A stretch of 64,000 nt of DNA from Mesostigma viride (lineage: Eukaryota > Streptophyta > Mesostigmatophyceae > Mesostigmatales > Mesostigmataceae): NCBI GenBank assembly GCA_009746045.1, contig RPFO01001845.1, positions 1 through 64,000 on the forward strand, read 5' to 3'. The position numbers were made by a program, and so were the translations under genes. Below, piece by piece: positions 31,252 to 42,215 of this stretch. The notes beneath the pieces are model-generated. The model did no database searches. It was given only the letters and a program-made list of their open reading frames with translations, and had not been told where the DNA came from. The stretch's first letter is position 1. Each line of letters starts with the position of its first letter.

Positions 31252-31827
31252 CAAATTACAATGAGTCCCTATCCCTTCACGGGAAGCTCGTTGTGTTACC
31301 CATGTACAAGAGGTTGGCCAACTGTGGCAGCCCATAGGTGTTCAGCTAAGAACTTGAGAAGTATGTACAACCTTCAGGACCTTAGGCGAAACCCCACAGA
31401 TCACCCACAACAGCTCATCAGAAAACATTGCTGACCCCCAGACGGGAGTCGGCGCCGGTCTGCTGCCCCTTATCGAACCAGACACAACATCTACGCGAAG
31501 CACATGCAAAACACAAGCTCCCATACTCGTTCCAACCGTGGAAAATCAGGGGACCTGTCGCCACCTCACCAGCATGGTGGATGGGTCAGCCAGTCCGTGA
31601 AACTCCGCCTTAAGACGGCACCAGGGAATCGAACCCCGCCCACAAACCACAGATCTGGGGAAACCTCAGACTGAGATGAAAACCCCAGATAGACATCTCT
31701 CCATCAGAGACAATGTCAGACATTCCCACACCAGAGACATGTCTCACCCCTCAAGGTGTGCTCAGGATTATGTACAATCAAGCTCCCAGCCTGATATCCA
31801 GAGACTTAAGCACCCAGCTCTCAGCTT
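31252..31827 (-). other. Family B leader and/or 3' UTR, left copy
   Basis: Starts CAAATTACAATGAG against the LTR terminus (possible primer-binding site in plus sense). Nearer pol it holds the T-arm-like motif (31620-31641) and a perfect ATCTGGGG/CCCCAGAT hairpin in pol sense. Somewhere between about 31270 and 31600 leader and antisense 3' UTR may be joined; I cannot place the join from this window alone. The mirrored copy is 42216-42791. Confidence 0.5.
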
Positions 31828-34800
31828 TTAGACAGATAGACCGACTTGACAGTCAGCATTCATGAGTTTCCTCAGTACATTGTACTGGGCTGGGGCCTTG
31901 TGTGGCAGCTTTGTCAATGCATCAGCAGGGTTCTCCTCGCCAGGGATATGCTTCAAGTCAACCAAATTGGCCAACTCCTTCAGCAACAAATAATCCAGGT
32001 CCCGGCTCCTGGCCAGCTGCTTGTGAACAAACTGGACCATACCCATGCTGTCTGTTAGCAACAACGTCTCCATCTGCAAGGTCCAAGGGGTAACTGAAGC
32101 CAGCTCCAGCATTAACTCCTTTATGTACAGGCTGGACTGGATCCCCTCGCATATGGCCCTGCATTCTGCCACATCTGAACTGATACAGACCCTCTTCTGC
32201 AGTCTGCTGTACCAGCTGAACAAACTTGCCCTGCTCTGATAAAAAGCAAACAGAGCAGCAGATCTCCCCCTGACCTTGGTAACCTGGCGAGCATCCATGG
32301 AACTGTCAACAAAGATCTCCAAGGTGATAGGCTGGGTAAAGTCAATCCCAGACAAAATCAGATCAGGGGTACTCTCCACCAACCGGGCTATGACTCGAGG
32401 CTTCTCATCCTCAACAAGCACCTCATCAGGCATTCTGCTATGGACCATCAAAGACGGACCACAGATGCTGGCAAACCAGGCCCACATGCCTCTCAACTCA
32501 GGTCCTGCAGCCTGGGTGATCTTCTCTGGCAAGGCCTTCACAATGGTCTGTTTATAATCTCCTCCAGCCTGAAGCCTGATACTCCACTCCCCGTCCCTCC
32601 TGAACAGGGTAGCCTGCATTCCACAGAACACTACAGGCTTGTTGGGCTCCTGCCACAGCTCCTTGCCCAGTGAAAACTTGCCACTGATGACAGGAATAAA
32701 CTTCTTCAGCCAGGTCGTGGGGGCTAGCAAATGCAGATCATCTCCATGCAAACTAGCATACACTGGCAGACCCTCCCATTGGGCCAGCAGCAAACAGGGA
32801 TCAACTGAAGACACTCTCAAGCCACACTCACTGATCAGAGCTTCCTGCAGCGTGAGTCTCCAGATGATTGGGCTCGACCTGAGTCCTTCCAGGCCCTTCA
32901 GAATAACCAGGAATTGTTGATGCAGCTCCAGCTTCCAGATGGCAGGCACCTCAACACAGTAAGGCTCATCCTGCTTCCACACCCTCCTGGCCACTTCTGG
33001 ATCAGATTTTAAAAATGCCCTCTTGAAGTCCAGCAGCACTGATGACATAGCTGCTCCCCTGTTCAGCAACCCCACGTAGAGACATAGCAAAATTCTCCAT
33101 GTGTCGTGTAGCATCCCTGGCGTGTATAGCTCCTCTCCTGGCAGACTCCCCGTGCCGTGATACTCATTCAGGACAGGCCTGACATGGGGCACTGATACCT
33201 CATCCACAACCTTCCTCTTCAGCACAAATCTCAAAGCAAGCTTCCTTGATGCTGGGGGACGTCTGTCTGTTGGTGCAGCACACTCAAACTGCAACCACTC
33301 CTCCAGTGCCTTGGAGAAGGCGAGCTTCCAAGCCTCAAACAAAGTAGGCGAGCTCATCTCTTGGACCAGCTGGTCATATGTCAAAGGAGAGTGTGCAGCA
33401 AGGCTCCTGTGAGTTATGCCAATACTGCTGGGGTGCAACACAGCTGGAATCACCAAACTGGCCGCTGGGGGCACCTCCCCTTCGTCCCATTTTACACCCT
33501 TGACTGGCTTGGCCCTGCACCTGACTGGAAATGTTGTCCTGAAATTTTCTAGGGGAATCATCCCCCAGCCATCTCTTCTCAGAGCTGTAGCTCTGATAGA
33601 AATCCCAGGATTGCCCAGAAAATTCTGACCCAAAATCACAGGGCCATCATAGTCCTCTAGGACAAGGAAGGTCACATCCACACCCATGACAGGGGCAGTA
33701 ACCTCTCCCAACACCCTTAGATGCGTCCTACCACTGAAATCAGACACCCAGGGGCAACTTGGTTCTCCGACCAGCAGTTCTCCTGTATGCTGAGGTCCCA
33801 TGACAGAAACCTGTGCATTGGTATCTATCTCCATGGCAGCTACCTCAGGTTCATCCAACTGGACAAGCTTGGACACCTTAGGCTCCTTCTTGGCTCTTTG
33901 CAAAGCCTGTACAATATCTGATAGACGCACACCCCTAGGCCTGGTGTCGGGCCGTTCCGGAGGTGCAGCCTGTCCGCCTGCTTGCCCAACCACCGTATGT
34001 GAAGGTACCCCAGGGGCCGGGCCAGGGTCACCCTGAGGGCTCGATACAGCTGTAGCACCCTGATCAGGAAGCTCCACGTCACCCCCGCCTTGTACACCAG
34101 CGGGCACCTGGAAGAGGTCTCCTTGATTACCTCCCCGGGGACGGATCTTTGACCAGGACAGACGGTGCACTGCTTGGGAGCCATTAATGGCCACCCAGCA
34201 CTTATGGCCAGCGGCTTCTACTCGGGTCACCACCCCATCATGCCAGCTGCCACGTTTCCCTGGAAAGCTTGGTTCCTTCCACACAACAACCTGTTGTCCA
34301 ACGTTAGGTTCTAGGACACTCCAGCCCTTGTCTTTCTGCCTCAGCTTGAGGAACTTGGCCTCTAGCTTCTCCTTCCATGCCTGCTCAGCATCAGCTGTCA
34401 GCATCCTGGTATGCAGCATAAGAGGATTGATGGCAATGTCACCAAAGAACATGGGAGTCCTCAGGTTCAGCCTGTCCTCCACAGAACGTAGCCATGCAGA
34501 TGTCACAATGGCAGATGACGTCCTTGGAATCCTCTCCACCAGCAGCACAGTCTTGATCTCTTGGATGGCTCTCTCCACCACCCCTTGCTGGCCGTGGCTC
34601 TCCCTGGGTGTAATCAGCAACTCTGGAAACTCTGGCAGGTTCTCACAGCACTCAAACTGAATGTCACACTGCAACAACTCCAACCCAGGGTACCTGCTCC
34701 TTGTCAACTTCAGAGCAGCAATCAATGTAGGCTTCTCCATGTCAGGCAGGATCTCTAGGGTCTTGTACTTGGTATATCTGTCCACTGCCACCAGCAGCTT

Positions 34801-35388
34801 CAAACCCCTGATTCTCTGAATATCTACCTGCACATGGCCTGGCTGCAAAATAGGAGTCCTGGCATGAGACTGCTTGGGCTTTCTAGCAACTAGCCTGCAC
34901 TTGCAAGCTTGAGCAACCTGTTGGCAGATGGAGTACAACTCACTTCCTCCCAGCCGTCTAGCAACTTGCAAAGACTGAGCTGCATGGCCAAACATGGTAT
35001 GCAACCTTGAGGCAATGTCATACAAGAGAGAAAACCTTTTATTGTCATTATTAGCAATCAAGGTATGTACAGATCCCTTATGTACAGGAGGCACCAGGGT
35101 CGTGCCTGTCAGACTGTCTCCAGCCCTATCCTCATCCTGACCATCCTGTGCCAGTCCTGCACGGTCAGAATGCTTCTGAGATCCACCTGGGTCCACATCA
35201 CCAGGTCCTACCTCAGGCTCAGCACCGCCATGGCGGGCACGTTGGCGAGTAACTACTGCAGCTACAGCTGGCATACTCTCTGTGGTAACCAAGCTTGCCC
35301 CATCGTGTCCAATAGGCTCTTTCACTAGAGCATGGGGCTGCCCCTCACTGCTGTCACTAGCAGCTTCATTACACACCCCTGGGGGCAC
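31828..35388 (-). CDS. Pol polyprotein of family B, left copy, intact (IN-PR-RT-RNase H)
   Basis: 1186 codons uninterrupted. Integrase zinc region H-T-M-F-G-H with C-K-C (about 130-164); core D189, D242, E272 (V-V-E-R-A-I-Q-E). Protease-like region between integrase and RT: M-E-I-D-T-N-A-Q-V-S with D522, then V-I-L-G-Q-N-F-L at about 584-591. RT: D787 in L-D-F-K-R-A-F and D883-D884 in L-H-G-D-D-L. RNase H: D1028, E1075, D1113, D1132 and N-P-A-D-A-L-T-K. Roughly half the residues match family A in the RT and RNase H. The frame has no ATG at its start (GTG at 35388) and is continuous with gag except for one UGA, so it is probably made as a Gag-Pol readthrough product. It lies downstream of a truncated gag, so this copy alone cannot make full Gag. 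Confidence 0.93.
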   Translation of the reverse strand: MPPGVCNEAASDSSEGQPHALVKEPIGHDGASLVTTESMPAVAAVVTRQRARHGGAEPEVGPGDVDPGGSQKHSDRAGLAQDGQDEDRAGDSLTGTTLVPPVHKGSVHTLIANNDNKRFSLLYDIASRLHTMFGHAAQSLQVARRLGGSELYSICQQVAQACKCRLVARKPKQSHARTPILQPGHVQVDIQRIRGLKLLVAVDRYTKYKTLEILPDMEKPTLIAALKLTRSRYPGLELLQCDIQFECCENLPEFPELLITPRESHGQQGVVERAIQEIKTVLLVERIPRTSSAIVTSAWLRSVEDRLNLRTPMFFGDIAINPLMLHTRMLTADAEQAWKEKLEAKFLKLRQKDKGWSVLEPNVGQQVVVWKEPSFPGKRGSWHDGVVTRVEAAGHKCWVAINGSQAVHRLSWSKIRPRGGNQGDLFQVPAGVQGGGDVELPDQGATAVSSPQGDPGPAPGVPSHTVVGQAGGQAAPPERPDTRPRGVRLSDIVQALQRAKKEPKVSKLVQLDEPEVAAMEIDTNAQVSVMGPQHTGELLVGEPSCPWVSDFSGRTHLRVLGEVTAPVMGVDVTFLVLEDYDGPVILGQNFLGNPGISIRATALRRDGWGMIPLENFRTTFPVRCRAKPVKGVKWDEGEVPPAASLVIPAVLHPSSIGITHRSLAAHSPLTYDQLVQEMSSPTLFEAWKLAFSKALEEWLQFECAAPTDRRPPASRKLALRFVLKRKVVDEVSVPHVRPVLNEYHGTGSLPGEELYTPGMLHDTWRILLCLYVGLLNRGAAMSSVLLDFKRAFLKSDPEVARRVWKQDEPYCVEVPAIWKLELHQQFLVILKGLEGLRSSPIIWRLTLQEALISECGLRVSSVDPCLLLAQWEGLPVYASLHGDDLHLLAPTTWLKKFIPVISGKFSLGKELWQEPNKPVVFCGMQATLFRRDGEWSIRLQAGGDYKQTIVKALPEKITQAAGPELRGMWAWFASICGPSLMVHSRMPDEVLVEDEKPRVIARLVESTPDLILSGIDFTQPITLEIFVDSSMDARQVTKVRGRSAALFAFYQSRASLFSWYSRLQKRVCISSDVAECRAICEGIQSSLYIKELMLELASVTPWTLQMETLLLTDSMGMVQFVHKQLARSRDLDYLLLKELANLVDLKHIPGEENPADALTKLPHKAPAQYNVLRKLMNADCQVGLSV

Positions 35389-35421
35389 CCTCCAGGGTTC
35401 AGGGATGTGTGCAGGCTCAAG

Positions 35422-35910
35422 TCAATGATCAGCAGCCTTGCCCTTGCCCTTGTCCTGGGATGGACCAGCCTTGTCCTTGCTGCCACCCTGAGCTGGCTTG
35501 CTCTGACCTTCCTGCCTCAGGTACGAGGGACACTCATTCCTGAAGTGACCCTTCCCCTGGCAGAAATAACATTCCACCTGACTGATGTCCCGTGAGGTCC
35601 CACTGCTGGGCCCAGCCTTGGGAGGACCACCCACCCTCTTGAAGTCAAACTGGGACTGTGGATGTCCCGACTTCGGCGGGGTCCCCCGTCCAGCCCTTCT
35701 GTCACGCCCCCTCCTGGACCTTCCTCGACCCCTTGAAGAGGTCTCAGGCCCTCTCGAGGGCGCTGGGCCCCCGTGGCCCGATCCCCTCATGGACTTAACC
35801 GTGGGTTCAGTGGCCTCCTCATCACCCTGACGAGGGCGCTTACCACCCACGTACTTGCCGCTGAAACACTCATACAACTGGTCCGTCATGGCTGCCCAGC
35901 CATGGACCTG
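35422..35910 (-). pseudogene. Gag of family B, left copy, 5'-truncated
   Basis: Equals the reverse complement of 37727-38210: the last 155 codons of gag including the knuckle C-Y-F-C-Q-G-K-G-H-F-R-N-E-C and the basic G-R-G-R-S-R-R-G-R stretch. It is cut at 35910, where the sequence switches to the leader of ORF1 in the other orientation. TGA at 35424-35422 is in frame with pol 11 codons before the GTG. Confidence 0.9.
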
Positions 35911-36002
35911 TCGTTACAACCAGTCTCAGCGGAACGGCCAGGAGGGTCGTTGCCGGTTGCGGTGTGCAGCGTTGACGACGCGAGGAGCTCGTCTGGTGGT
36001 GA

Positions 36003-36920
36003 ATGGTGCAGGAGGAACAACGGCAGCAGGATTTCCGGTTTCGGCAGTCTGCTGGGGGTTCGATTTCTCCTGAATTACGTTGTGTCGTTCGGGATCTATC
36101 TTTATTGCTTGCAGATCGTCCACCTGTAAATCGCAGCTTCGTGCAATTCGTCGACGACCAGGTCGAAGATTGGGAGCGAATTCTGCGACACGTACAAACC
36201 ATCGTCATTCCGGAGCACCGGAGCATCGACGACCTCGAGCAGGAGCTTCACGGGTTGGTCGGCATCCAGACGGTGATTACAGCAGTAGCTGAGCGAGTGC
36301 GGACGGAGTTGGCGGCAAGGCGAGGCGAGGTTGCGGAAGCAGCTGGCGCAGGGCGACACGAGTTTGTACCGACAGTAGCGGGCGCGGGAGTACCACGTGC
36401 TTAATTCGCAGGCGGCATCGGCGACGAGGGTGTTGCAGCGGGGCCAGTTAGGCGTGAACGACGCGGAGCGGAGCACTACAGGCGGCTTGCAGAGGTCGGG
36501 GCGACAGCGGAAGCCATCGCCGGAGGACAGCGCGCGACAAGAGTCGGCAGGTTTCCAGAGCGAGTAAGAGTTCCTTTTCAGGAGCTGCCCCGGCCCCTTC
36601 GCGTTCGTGTGACGCGTTGGGAAGAGTTTGCACCTCTTGGGTACGATAGTGACCTTGAGGAGGGAGCAGGGGGTGTCGCTGGGCTAGGCGACGAGACACT
36701 TGGTGACCACGAGGTGCCAAGATACAATCCGCGGGGTGCCAACGACGGGTTGTCACCTGTCTACTATACCAACGGTGACGATTCAGTCATCGCGGGCCGA
36801 CAGCGGGTCGACGACGGCGCAGCAGGTAGCAGGGTACCAGAGCTGATTGTGGTGAGCGACGGCGACAGCGACAAGGAGAACCAGGACGCGCCTGGGGCCA
36901 GCCGTGGTGGTCTTGCCTGA
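36003..36920 (+). pseudogene. ORF1 of family B, single copy at the palindrome centre
   Basis: Starts M-V-Q-E-E-Q-R-Q-Q directly after a TGA. The first part (36003-36404) is helical and charged (D-D-L-E-Q-E-L-H-G-L). It ends in TAA, but the same frame is open on both sides, continuing to 36920 with an acidic end (S-D-G-D-S-D-K-E-N). Around the stop, the adjacent frame looks more like family A ORF1 (R-A-R-E-Y-H-V-L against R-S-R-E-R-Q-V-L), so one or two frameshifts are likely. It sits before gag, as in family A. Function unknown. It is the only ORF1 in the composite and lies between the two inverted gag-pol arms. Confidence 0.6.
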
Positions 36921-37022
36921 GTGGTAACACTTGGCACTTTCCTTTCTTGTTCAGTAGCTTATATTGCTTTAATTGCTGCTTGGCCACTTGGCTGGCTGTA
37001 GCAGATCTGAACAGAGGCCATC
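36921..37022 (+). other. ORF1-gag spacer of family B
   Basis: 102 bp containing CTTTCTTGTTCAG and CTGGCTGTAG, both plausible 3' splice sites before gag, and two in-frame stops. It may be a spliced or reinitiation junction. Confidence 0.3.
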
Positions 37023-38210
37023 ATGGAAGATGGAGCTATCAACCAACAAGCGGGTTTTATGGGCTTCGGGCGGCGCGGCGCTGGGATGGATGGACGAGAT
37101 GGACGCGATGGACGCGGTGGACGCGATGGACGCGGGGACGGCCAAGCGCTGGGAGACCAGGCTGATGTGCCAGATAATCAGAGCCAAGGATCGCAGGGCG
37201 GGCAGCACGCGCCAGCCGCAGATCAAGCGGCGCCTAAGCGACCAACCGTTGCTGAGGGGTACGCGGTGCTAGGCCAGTTTCAGTCCATCAAGGACAATTG
37301 GCAGCCCCGGGATGCTGAGAGGATGTTAGAGGACATGAACTTGTACACGGAGATATACAACGGTGACAAGCTTCGCATCTTGGCGTCTAGTGCCTACATA
37401 CGGCAGTCGGCGAGGCGGCTGTTCAAGTTTGTTCGGGAGCGACATGCGGCGGGGGACACCTGGACGGCGTTTATGACGCGACTCAGGTCGTTCCTGAGTG
37501 ACAAGAGGACCATAGATGGGTCCCACCTGAAGCAAGAATACCTGGACTACAAGCCCATCAAGGGGCAACTAGTGGTCCACCCCTTTGAAGACTTCGTCAA
37601 GCTGAGGGAGGACGCCATGGCCAAGGGCTTCTTCGTCGCAGATCGGATGGCCATGGGCGACTTTCTCAAGTCGCTGCAGCTGGATCCGGTCACCATGGAT
37701 AATGTGACCATCCACATGCGACAGGTCCATGGCTGGGCAGCCATGACGGACCAGTTGTATGAGTGTTTCAGCGGCAAGTACGTGGGTGGTAAGCGCCCTC
37801 GTCAGGGTGATGAGGAGGCCACTGAACCCACGGTTAAGTCCATGAGGGGATCGGGCCACGGGGGCCCAGCGCCCTCGAGAGGGCCTGAGACCTCTTCAAG
37901 GGGTCGAGGAAGGTCCAGGAGGGGGCGTGACAGAAGGGCTGGACGGGGGACCCCGCCGAAGTCGGGACATCCACAGTCCCAGTTTGACTTCAAGAGGGTG
38001 GGTGGTCCTCCCAAGGCTGGGCCCAGCAGTGGGACCTCACGGGACATCAGTCAGGTGGAATGTTATTTCTGCCAGGGGAAGGGTCACTTCAGGAATGAGT
38101 GTCCCTCGTACCTGAGGCAGGAAGGTCAGAGCAAGCCAGCTCAGGGTGGCAGCAAGGACAAGGCTGGTCCATCCCAGGACAAGGGCAAGGGCAAGGCTGC
38201 TGATCATTGA
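37023..38210 (+). CDS. Gag of family B, right copy
   Basis: 395 codons. N terminus M-E-D-G-A-I-N-Q-Q followed by imperfect G-R-D repeats (five R-D-G/R-G-G units); a helical central capsid-like part (residues about 85-245, with W-T-A-F-M-T-R-L-R-S-F-L); an arginine/glycine-rich basic region; zinc knuckle C-Y-F-C-Q-G-K-G-H-F-R-N-E-C near residue 345; and a lysine-rich tail ending A-A-D-H. It ends CAU-UGA-CUU in frame with pol. It is the only complete gag among the family B copies. Capsid assignment rests on position and the knuckle. Confidence 0.88.
   Translation: MEDGAINQQAGFMGFGRRGAGMDGRDGRDGRGGRDGRGDGQALGDQADVPDNQSQGSQGGQHAPAADQAAPKRPTVAEGYAVLGQFQSIKDNWQPRDAERMLEDMNLYTEIYNGDKLRILASSAYIRQSARRLFKFVRERHAAGDTWTAFMTRLRSFLSDKRTIDGSHLKQEYLDYKPIKGQLVVHPFEDFVKLREDAMAKGFFVADRMAMGDFLKSLQLDPVTMDNVTIHMRQVHGWAAMTDQLYECFSGKYVGGKRPRQGDEEATEPTVKSMRGSGHGGPAPSRGPETSSRGRGRSRRGRDRRAGRGTPPKSGHPQSQFDFKRVGGPPKAGPSSGTSRDISQVECYFCQGKGHFRNECPSYLRQEGQSKPAQGGSKDKAGPSQDKGKGKAADH
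38208..38210 (+). promoter_or_regulatory. In-frame UGA between gag and pol, family B right copy
   Basis: CAU-UGA-CUU-GAG, then open in the same frame into pol with no intervening stop or ATG for about 49 codons. The mirrored stop in the left copy is at 35422-35424. Family A has UGA-CU in the same place. Confidence 0.7.
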
Positions 38211-41200
38211 CTTGAGCCTGCACACATCCCTGAACCCTGGAGGGTGCCCCCAGGGGTGTGTAATGAAGCTGCTAGTGACAGCAGTGAGGGGCAGCCCCAT
38301 GCTCTAGTGAAAGAGCCTATTGGACACGATGGGGCAAGCTTGGTTACCACAGAGAGTATGCCAGCTGTAGCTGCAGTAGTTACTCGCCAACGTGCCCGCC
38401 ATGGCGGTGCTGAGCCTGAGGTAGGACCTGGTGATGTGGACCCAGGTGGATCTCAGAAGCATTCTGACCGTGCAGGACTGGCACAGGATGGTCAGGATGA
38501 GGATAGGGCTGGAGACAGTCTGACAGGCACGACCCTGGTGCCTCCTGTACATAAGGGATCTGTACATACCTTGATTGCTAATAATGACAATAAAAGGTTT
38601 TCTCTCTTGTATGACATTGCCTCAAGGTTGCATACCATGTTTGGCCATGCAGCTCAGTCTTTGCAAGTTGCTAGACGGCTGGGAGGAAGTGAGTTGTACT
38701 CCATCTGCCAACAGGTTGCTCAAGCTTGCAAGTGCAGGCTAGTTGCTAGAAAGCCCAAGCAGTCTCATGCCAGGACTCCTATTTTGCAGCCAGGCCATGT
38801 GCAGGTAGATATTCAGAGAATCAGGGGTTTGAAGCTGCTGGTGGCAGTGGACAGATATACCAAGTACAAGACCCTAGAGATCCTGCCTGACATGGAGAAG
38901 CCTACATTGATTGCTGCTCTGAAGTTGACAAGGAGCAGGTACCCTGGGTTGGAGTTGTTGCAGTGTGACATTCAGTTTGAGTGCTGTGAGAACCTGCCAG
39001 AGTTTCCAGAGTTGCTGATTACACCCAGGGAGAGCCACGGCCAGCAAGGGGTGGTGGAGAGAGCCATCCAAGAGATCAAGACTGTGCTGCTGGTGGAGAG
39101 GATTCCAAGGACGTCATCTGCCATTGTGACATCTGCATGGCTACGTTCTGTGGAGGACAGGCTGAACCTGAGGACTCCCATGTTCTTTGGTGACATTGCC
39201 ATCAATCCTCTTATGCTGCATACCAGGATGCTGACAGCTGATGCTGAGCAGGCATGGAAGGAGAAGCTAGAGGCCAAGTTCCTCAAGCTGAGGCAGAAAG
39301 ACAAGGGCTGGAGTGTCCTAGAACCTAACGTTGGACAACAGGTTGTTGTGTGGAAGGAACCAAGCTTTCCAGGGAAACGTGGCAGCTGGCATGATGGGGT
39401 GGTGACCCGAGTAGAAGCCGCTGGCCATAAGTGCTGGGTGGCCATTAATGGCTCCCAAGCAGTGCACCGTCTGTCCTGGTCAAAGATCCGTCCCCGGGGA
39501 GGTAATCAAGGAGACCTCTTCCAGGTGCCCGCTGGTGTACAAGGCGGGGGTGACGTGGAGCTTCCTGATCAGGGTGCTACAGCTGTATCGAGCCCTCAGG
39601 GTGACCCTGGCCCGGCCCCTGGGGTACCTTCACATACGGTGGTTGGGCAAGCAGGCGGACAGGCTGCACCTCCGGAACGGCCCGACACCAGGCCTAGGGG
39701 TGTGCGTCTATCAGATATTGTACAGGCTTTGCAAAGAGCCAAGAAGGAGCCTAAGGTGTCCAAGCTTGTCCAGTTGGATGAACCTGAGGTAGCTGCCATG
39801 GAGATAGATACCAATGCACAGGTTTCTGTCATGGGACCTCAGCATACAGGAGAACTGCTGGTCGGAGAACCAAGTTGCCCCTGGGTGTCTGATTTCAGTG
39901 GTAGGACGCATCTAAGGGTGTTGGGAGTTAGCTGAGATACCTCGAGGCTGACTTGTGGCCGGAGCCACACAGGGGAACATACAGTGTGACCGGAGTTATT
40001 CTGGCGGAGACAGAATAACGGTGCCGAGCGCCGGTTGTGGCGCGACGCACACACGTGTACGCAAGTTACGTAGCTAGCAACTAGTCTAGTGGACGTTGTG
40101 CGTAGTAACGTTGCTCCAGGTCTAGAAGCCTCTAGAACCTGGACACGTGGCGGACAAGTGAGCGTAGTCCAGTTGTCCTAGGGATCTCGTGTGAGTGATG
40201 TGTCCACGACATATAATGTGTGCCCACATATGGAGTGAATAATGACAAGGAACGCCCCGATCCCTGGCGTTGCTGCAGCCATCATTCTCACACTGAGTCC
40301 CCAACGTCTCCGACGTACATCTATATATCTAACTTTGGGAGAGGTTACTGCCCCTGTCATGGGTGTGGATGTGACCTTCCTTGTCCTAGAGGACTATGAT
40401 GGCCCTGTGATTTTGGGTCAGAATTTTCTGGGCAATCCTGGGATTTCTATCAGAGCTACAGCTCTGAGAAGAGATGGCTGGGGGATGATTCCCCTAGAAA
40501 ATTTCAGGACAACATTTCCAGTCAGGTGCAGGGCCAAGCCAGTCAAGGGTGTAAAATGGGACGAAGGGGAGGTGCCCCCAGCGGCCAGTTTGGTGATTCC
40601 AGCTGTGTTGCACCCCAGCAGTATTGGCATAACTCACAGGAGCCTTGCTGCACACTCTCCTTTGACATATGACCAGCTGGTCCAAGAGATGAGCTCGCCT
40701 ACTTTGTTTGAGGCTTGGAAGCTCGCCTTCTCCAAGGCACTGGAGGAGTGGTTGCAGTTTGAGTGTGCTGCACCAACAGACAGACGTCCCCCAGCATCAA
40801 GGAAGCTTGCTTTGAGATTTGTGCTGAAGAGGAAGGTTGTGGATGAGGTATCAGTGCCCCATGTCAGGCCTGTCCTGAATGAGTATCACGGCACGGGGAG
40901 TCTGCCAGGAGAGGAGCTATACACGCCAGGGATGCTACACGACACATGGAGAATTTTGCTATGTCTCTACGTGGGGTTGCTGAACAGGGGAGCAGCTATG
41001 TCATCAGTGCTGCTGGACTTCAAGAGGGCATTTTTAAAATCTGATCCAGAAGTGGCCAGGAGGGTGTGGAAGCAGGATGAGCCTTACTGTGTTGAGGTGC
41101 CTGCCATCTGGAAGCTGGAGCTGCATCAACAATTCCTGGTTATTCTGAAGGGCCTGGAAGGACTCAGGTCGAGCCCAATCATCTGGAGACTCACGCTGCA

Positions 41201-42215
41201 GGAAGCTCTGATCAGTGAGTGTGGCTTGAGAGTGTCTTCAGTTGATCCCTGTTTGCTGCTGGCCCAATGGGAGGGTCTGCCAGTGTATGCTAGTTTGCAT
41301 GGAGATGATCTGCATTTGCTAGCCCCCACGACCTGGCTGAAGAAGTTTATTCCTGTCATCAGTGGCAAGTTTTCACTGGGCAAGGAGCTGTGGCAGGAGC
41401 CCAACAAGCCTGTAGTGTTCTGTGGAATGCAGGCTACCCTGTTCAGGAGGGACGGGGAGTGGAGTATCAGGCTTCAGGCTGGAGGAGATTATAAACAGAC
41501 CATTGTGAAGGCCTTGCCAGAGAAGATCACCCAGGCTGCAGGACCTGAGTTGAGAGGCATGTGGGCCTGGTTTGCCAGCATCTGTGGTCCGTCTTTGATG
41601 GTCCATAGCAGAATGCCTGATGAGGTGCTTGAGGATGAGAAGCCTCGAGTCATAGCCCGGTTGGTGGAGAGTACCCCTGATCTGATTTTGTCTGGGATTG
41701 ACTTTACCCAGCCTATCACCTTGGAGATCTTTGTTGACAGTTCCATGGATGCTCGCCAGGTTACCAAGGTCAGGGGGAGATCTGCTGCTCTGTTTGCTTT
41801 TTATCAGAGCAGGGCAAGTTTGTTCAGCTGGTACAGCAGACTGCAGAAGAGGGTCTGTATCAGTTCAGATGTGGCAGAATGCAGGGCCATATGCGAGGGG
41901 ATCCAGTCCAGCCTGTACATAAAGGAGTTAATGCTGGAGCTGGCTTCAGTTACCCCTTGGACCTTGCAGATGGAGACGTTGTTGCTAACAGACAGCATGG
42001 GTATGGTCCAGTTTGTTCACAAGCAGCTGGCCAGGAGCCGGGACCTGGATTATTTGTTGCTGAAGGAGTTGGCCAATTTGGTTGACTTGAAGCATATCCC
42101 TGGCGAGGAGAACCCTGCTGATGCATTGACAAAGCTGCCACACAAGGCCCCAGCCCAGTACAATGTACTGAGGAAACTCATGAATGCTGACTGTCAAGTC
42201 GGTCTATCTGTCTAA
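38211..42215 (+). pseudogene. Pol of family B, right copy, split by a solo LTR
   Basis: Same protein as 31828-35388 in opposite orientation. The only differences I see are one codon (V-L-V-E-D-E reduced to V-L-E-D-E near 41628) and a 409-bp solo LTR at 39926-40334 that breaks the frame inside the protease-like region. The frame before it runs on a few residues into the LTR and stops; an open frame resumes within the LTR (from 40242) and continues into pol through RT and RNase H to 42215. Confidence 0.93.
39926..40334. mobile_element. Family C solo LTR
   Basis: 409 bp, starts AGTTAGCTGAGATACC and ends ATATATCTAACT, flanked by TTGGG at 39921-39925 and 40335-40339. The left pol copy has TTGGG once at this place, which proves the insertion. 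The AGTT...AACT ends and 5-bp duplication match families A and B, but the sequence is otherwise distinct. The internal part is gone, presumably by LTR-LTR recombination. Confidence 0.88.

Noticed and set aside
31846-34758. Many open frames antisense to pol (for example 157 codons at 34187)
   Set aside because: They are shadows of the GC-balanced pol frame and recur wherever pol is present.
27923-38210. UGA as a sense codon in this organism's nuclear code
   Set aside because: No other in-frame UGA occurs in the 1161- and 1186-codon pol frames, so UGA behaves as a stop.
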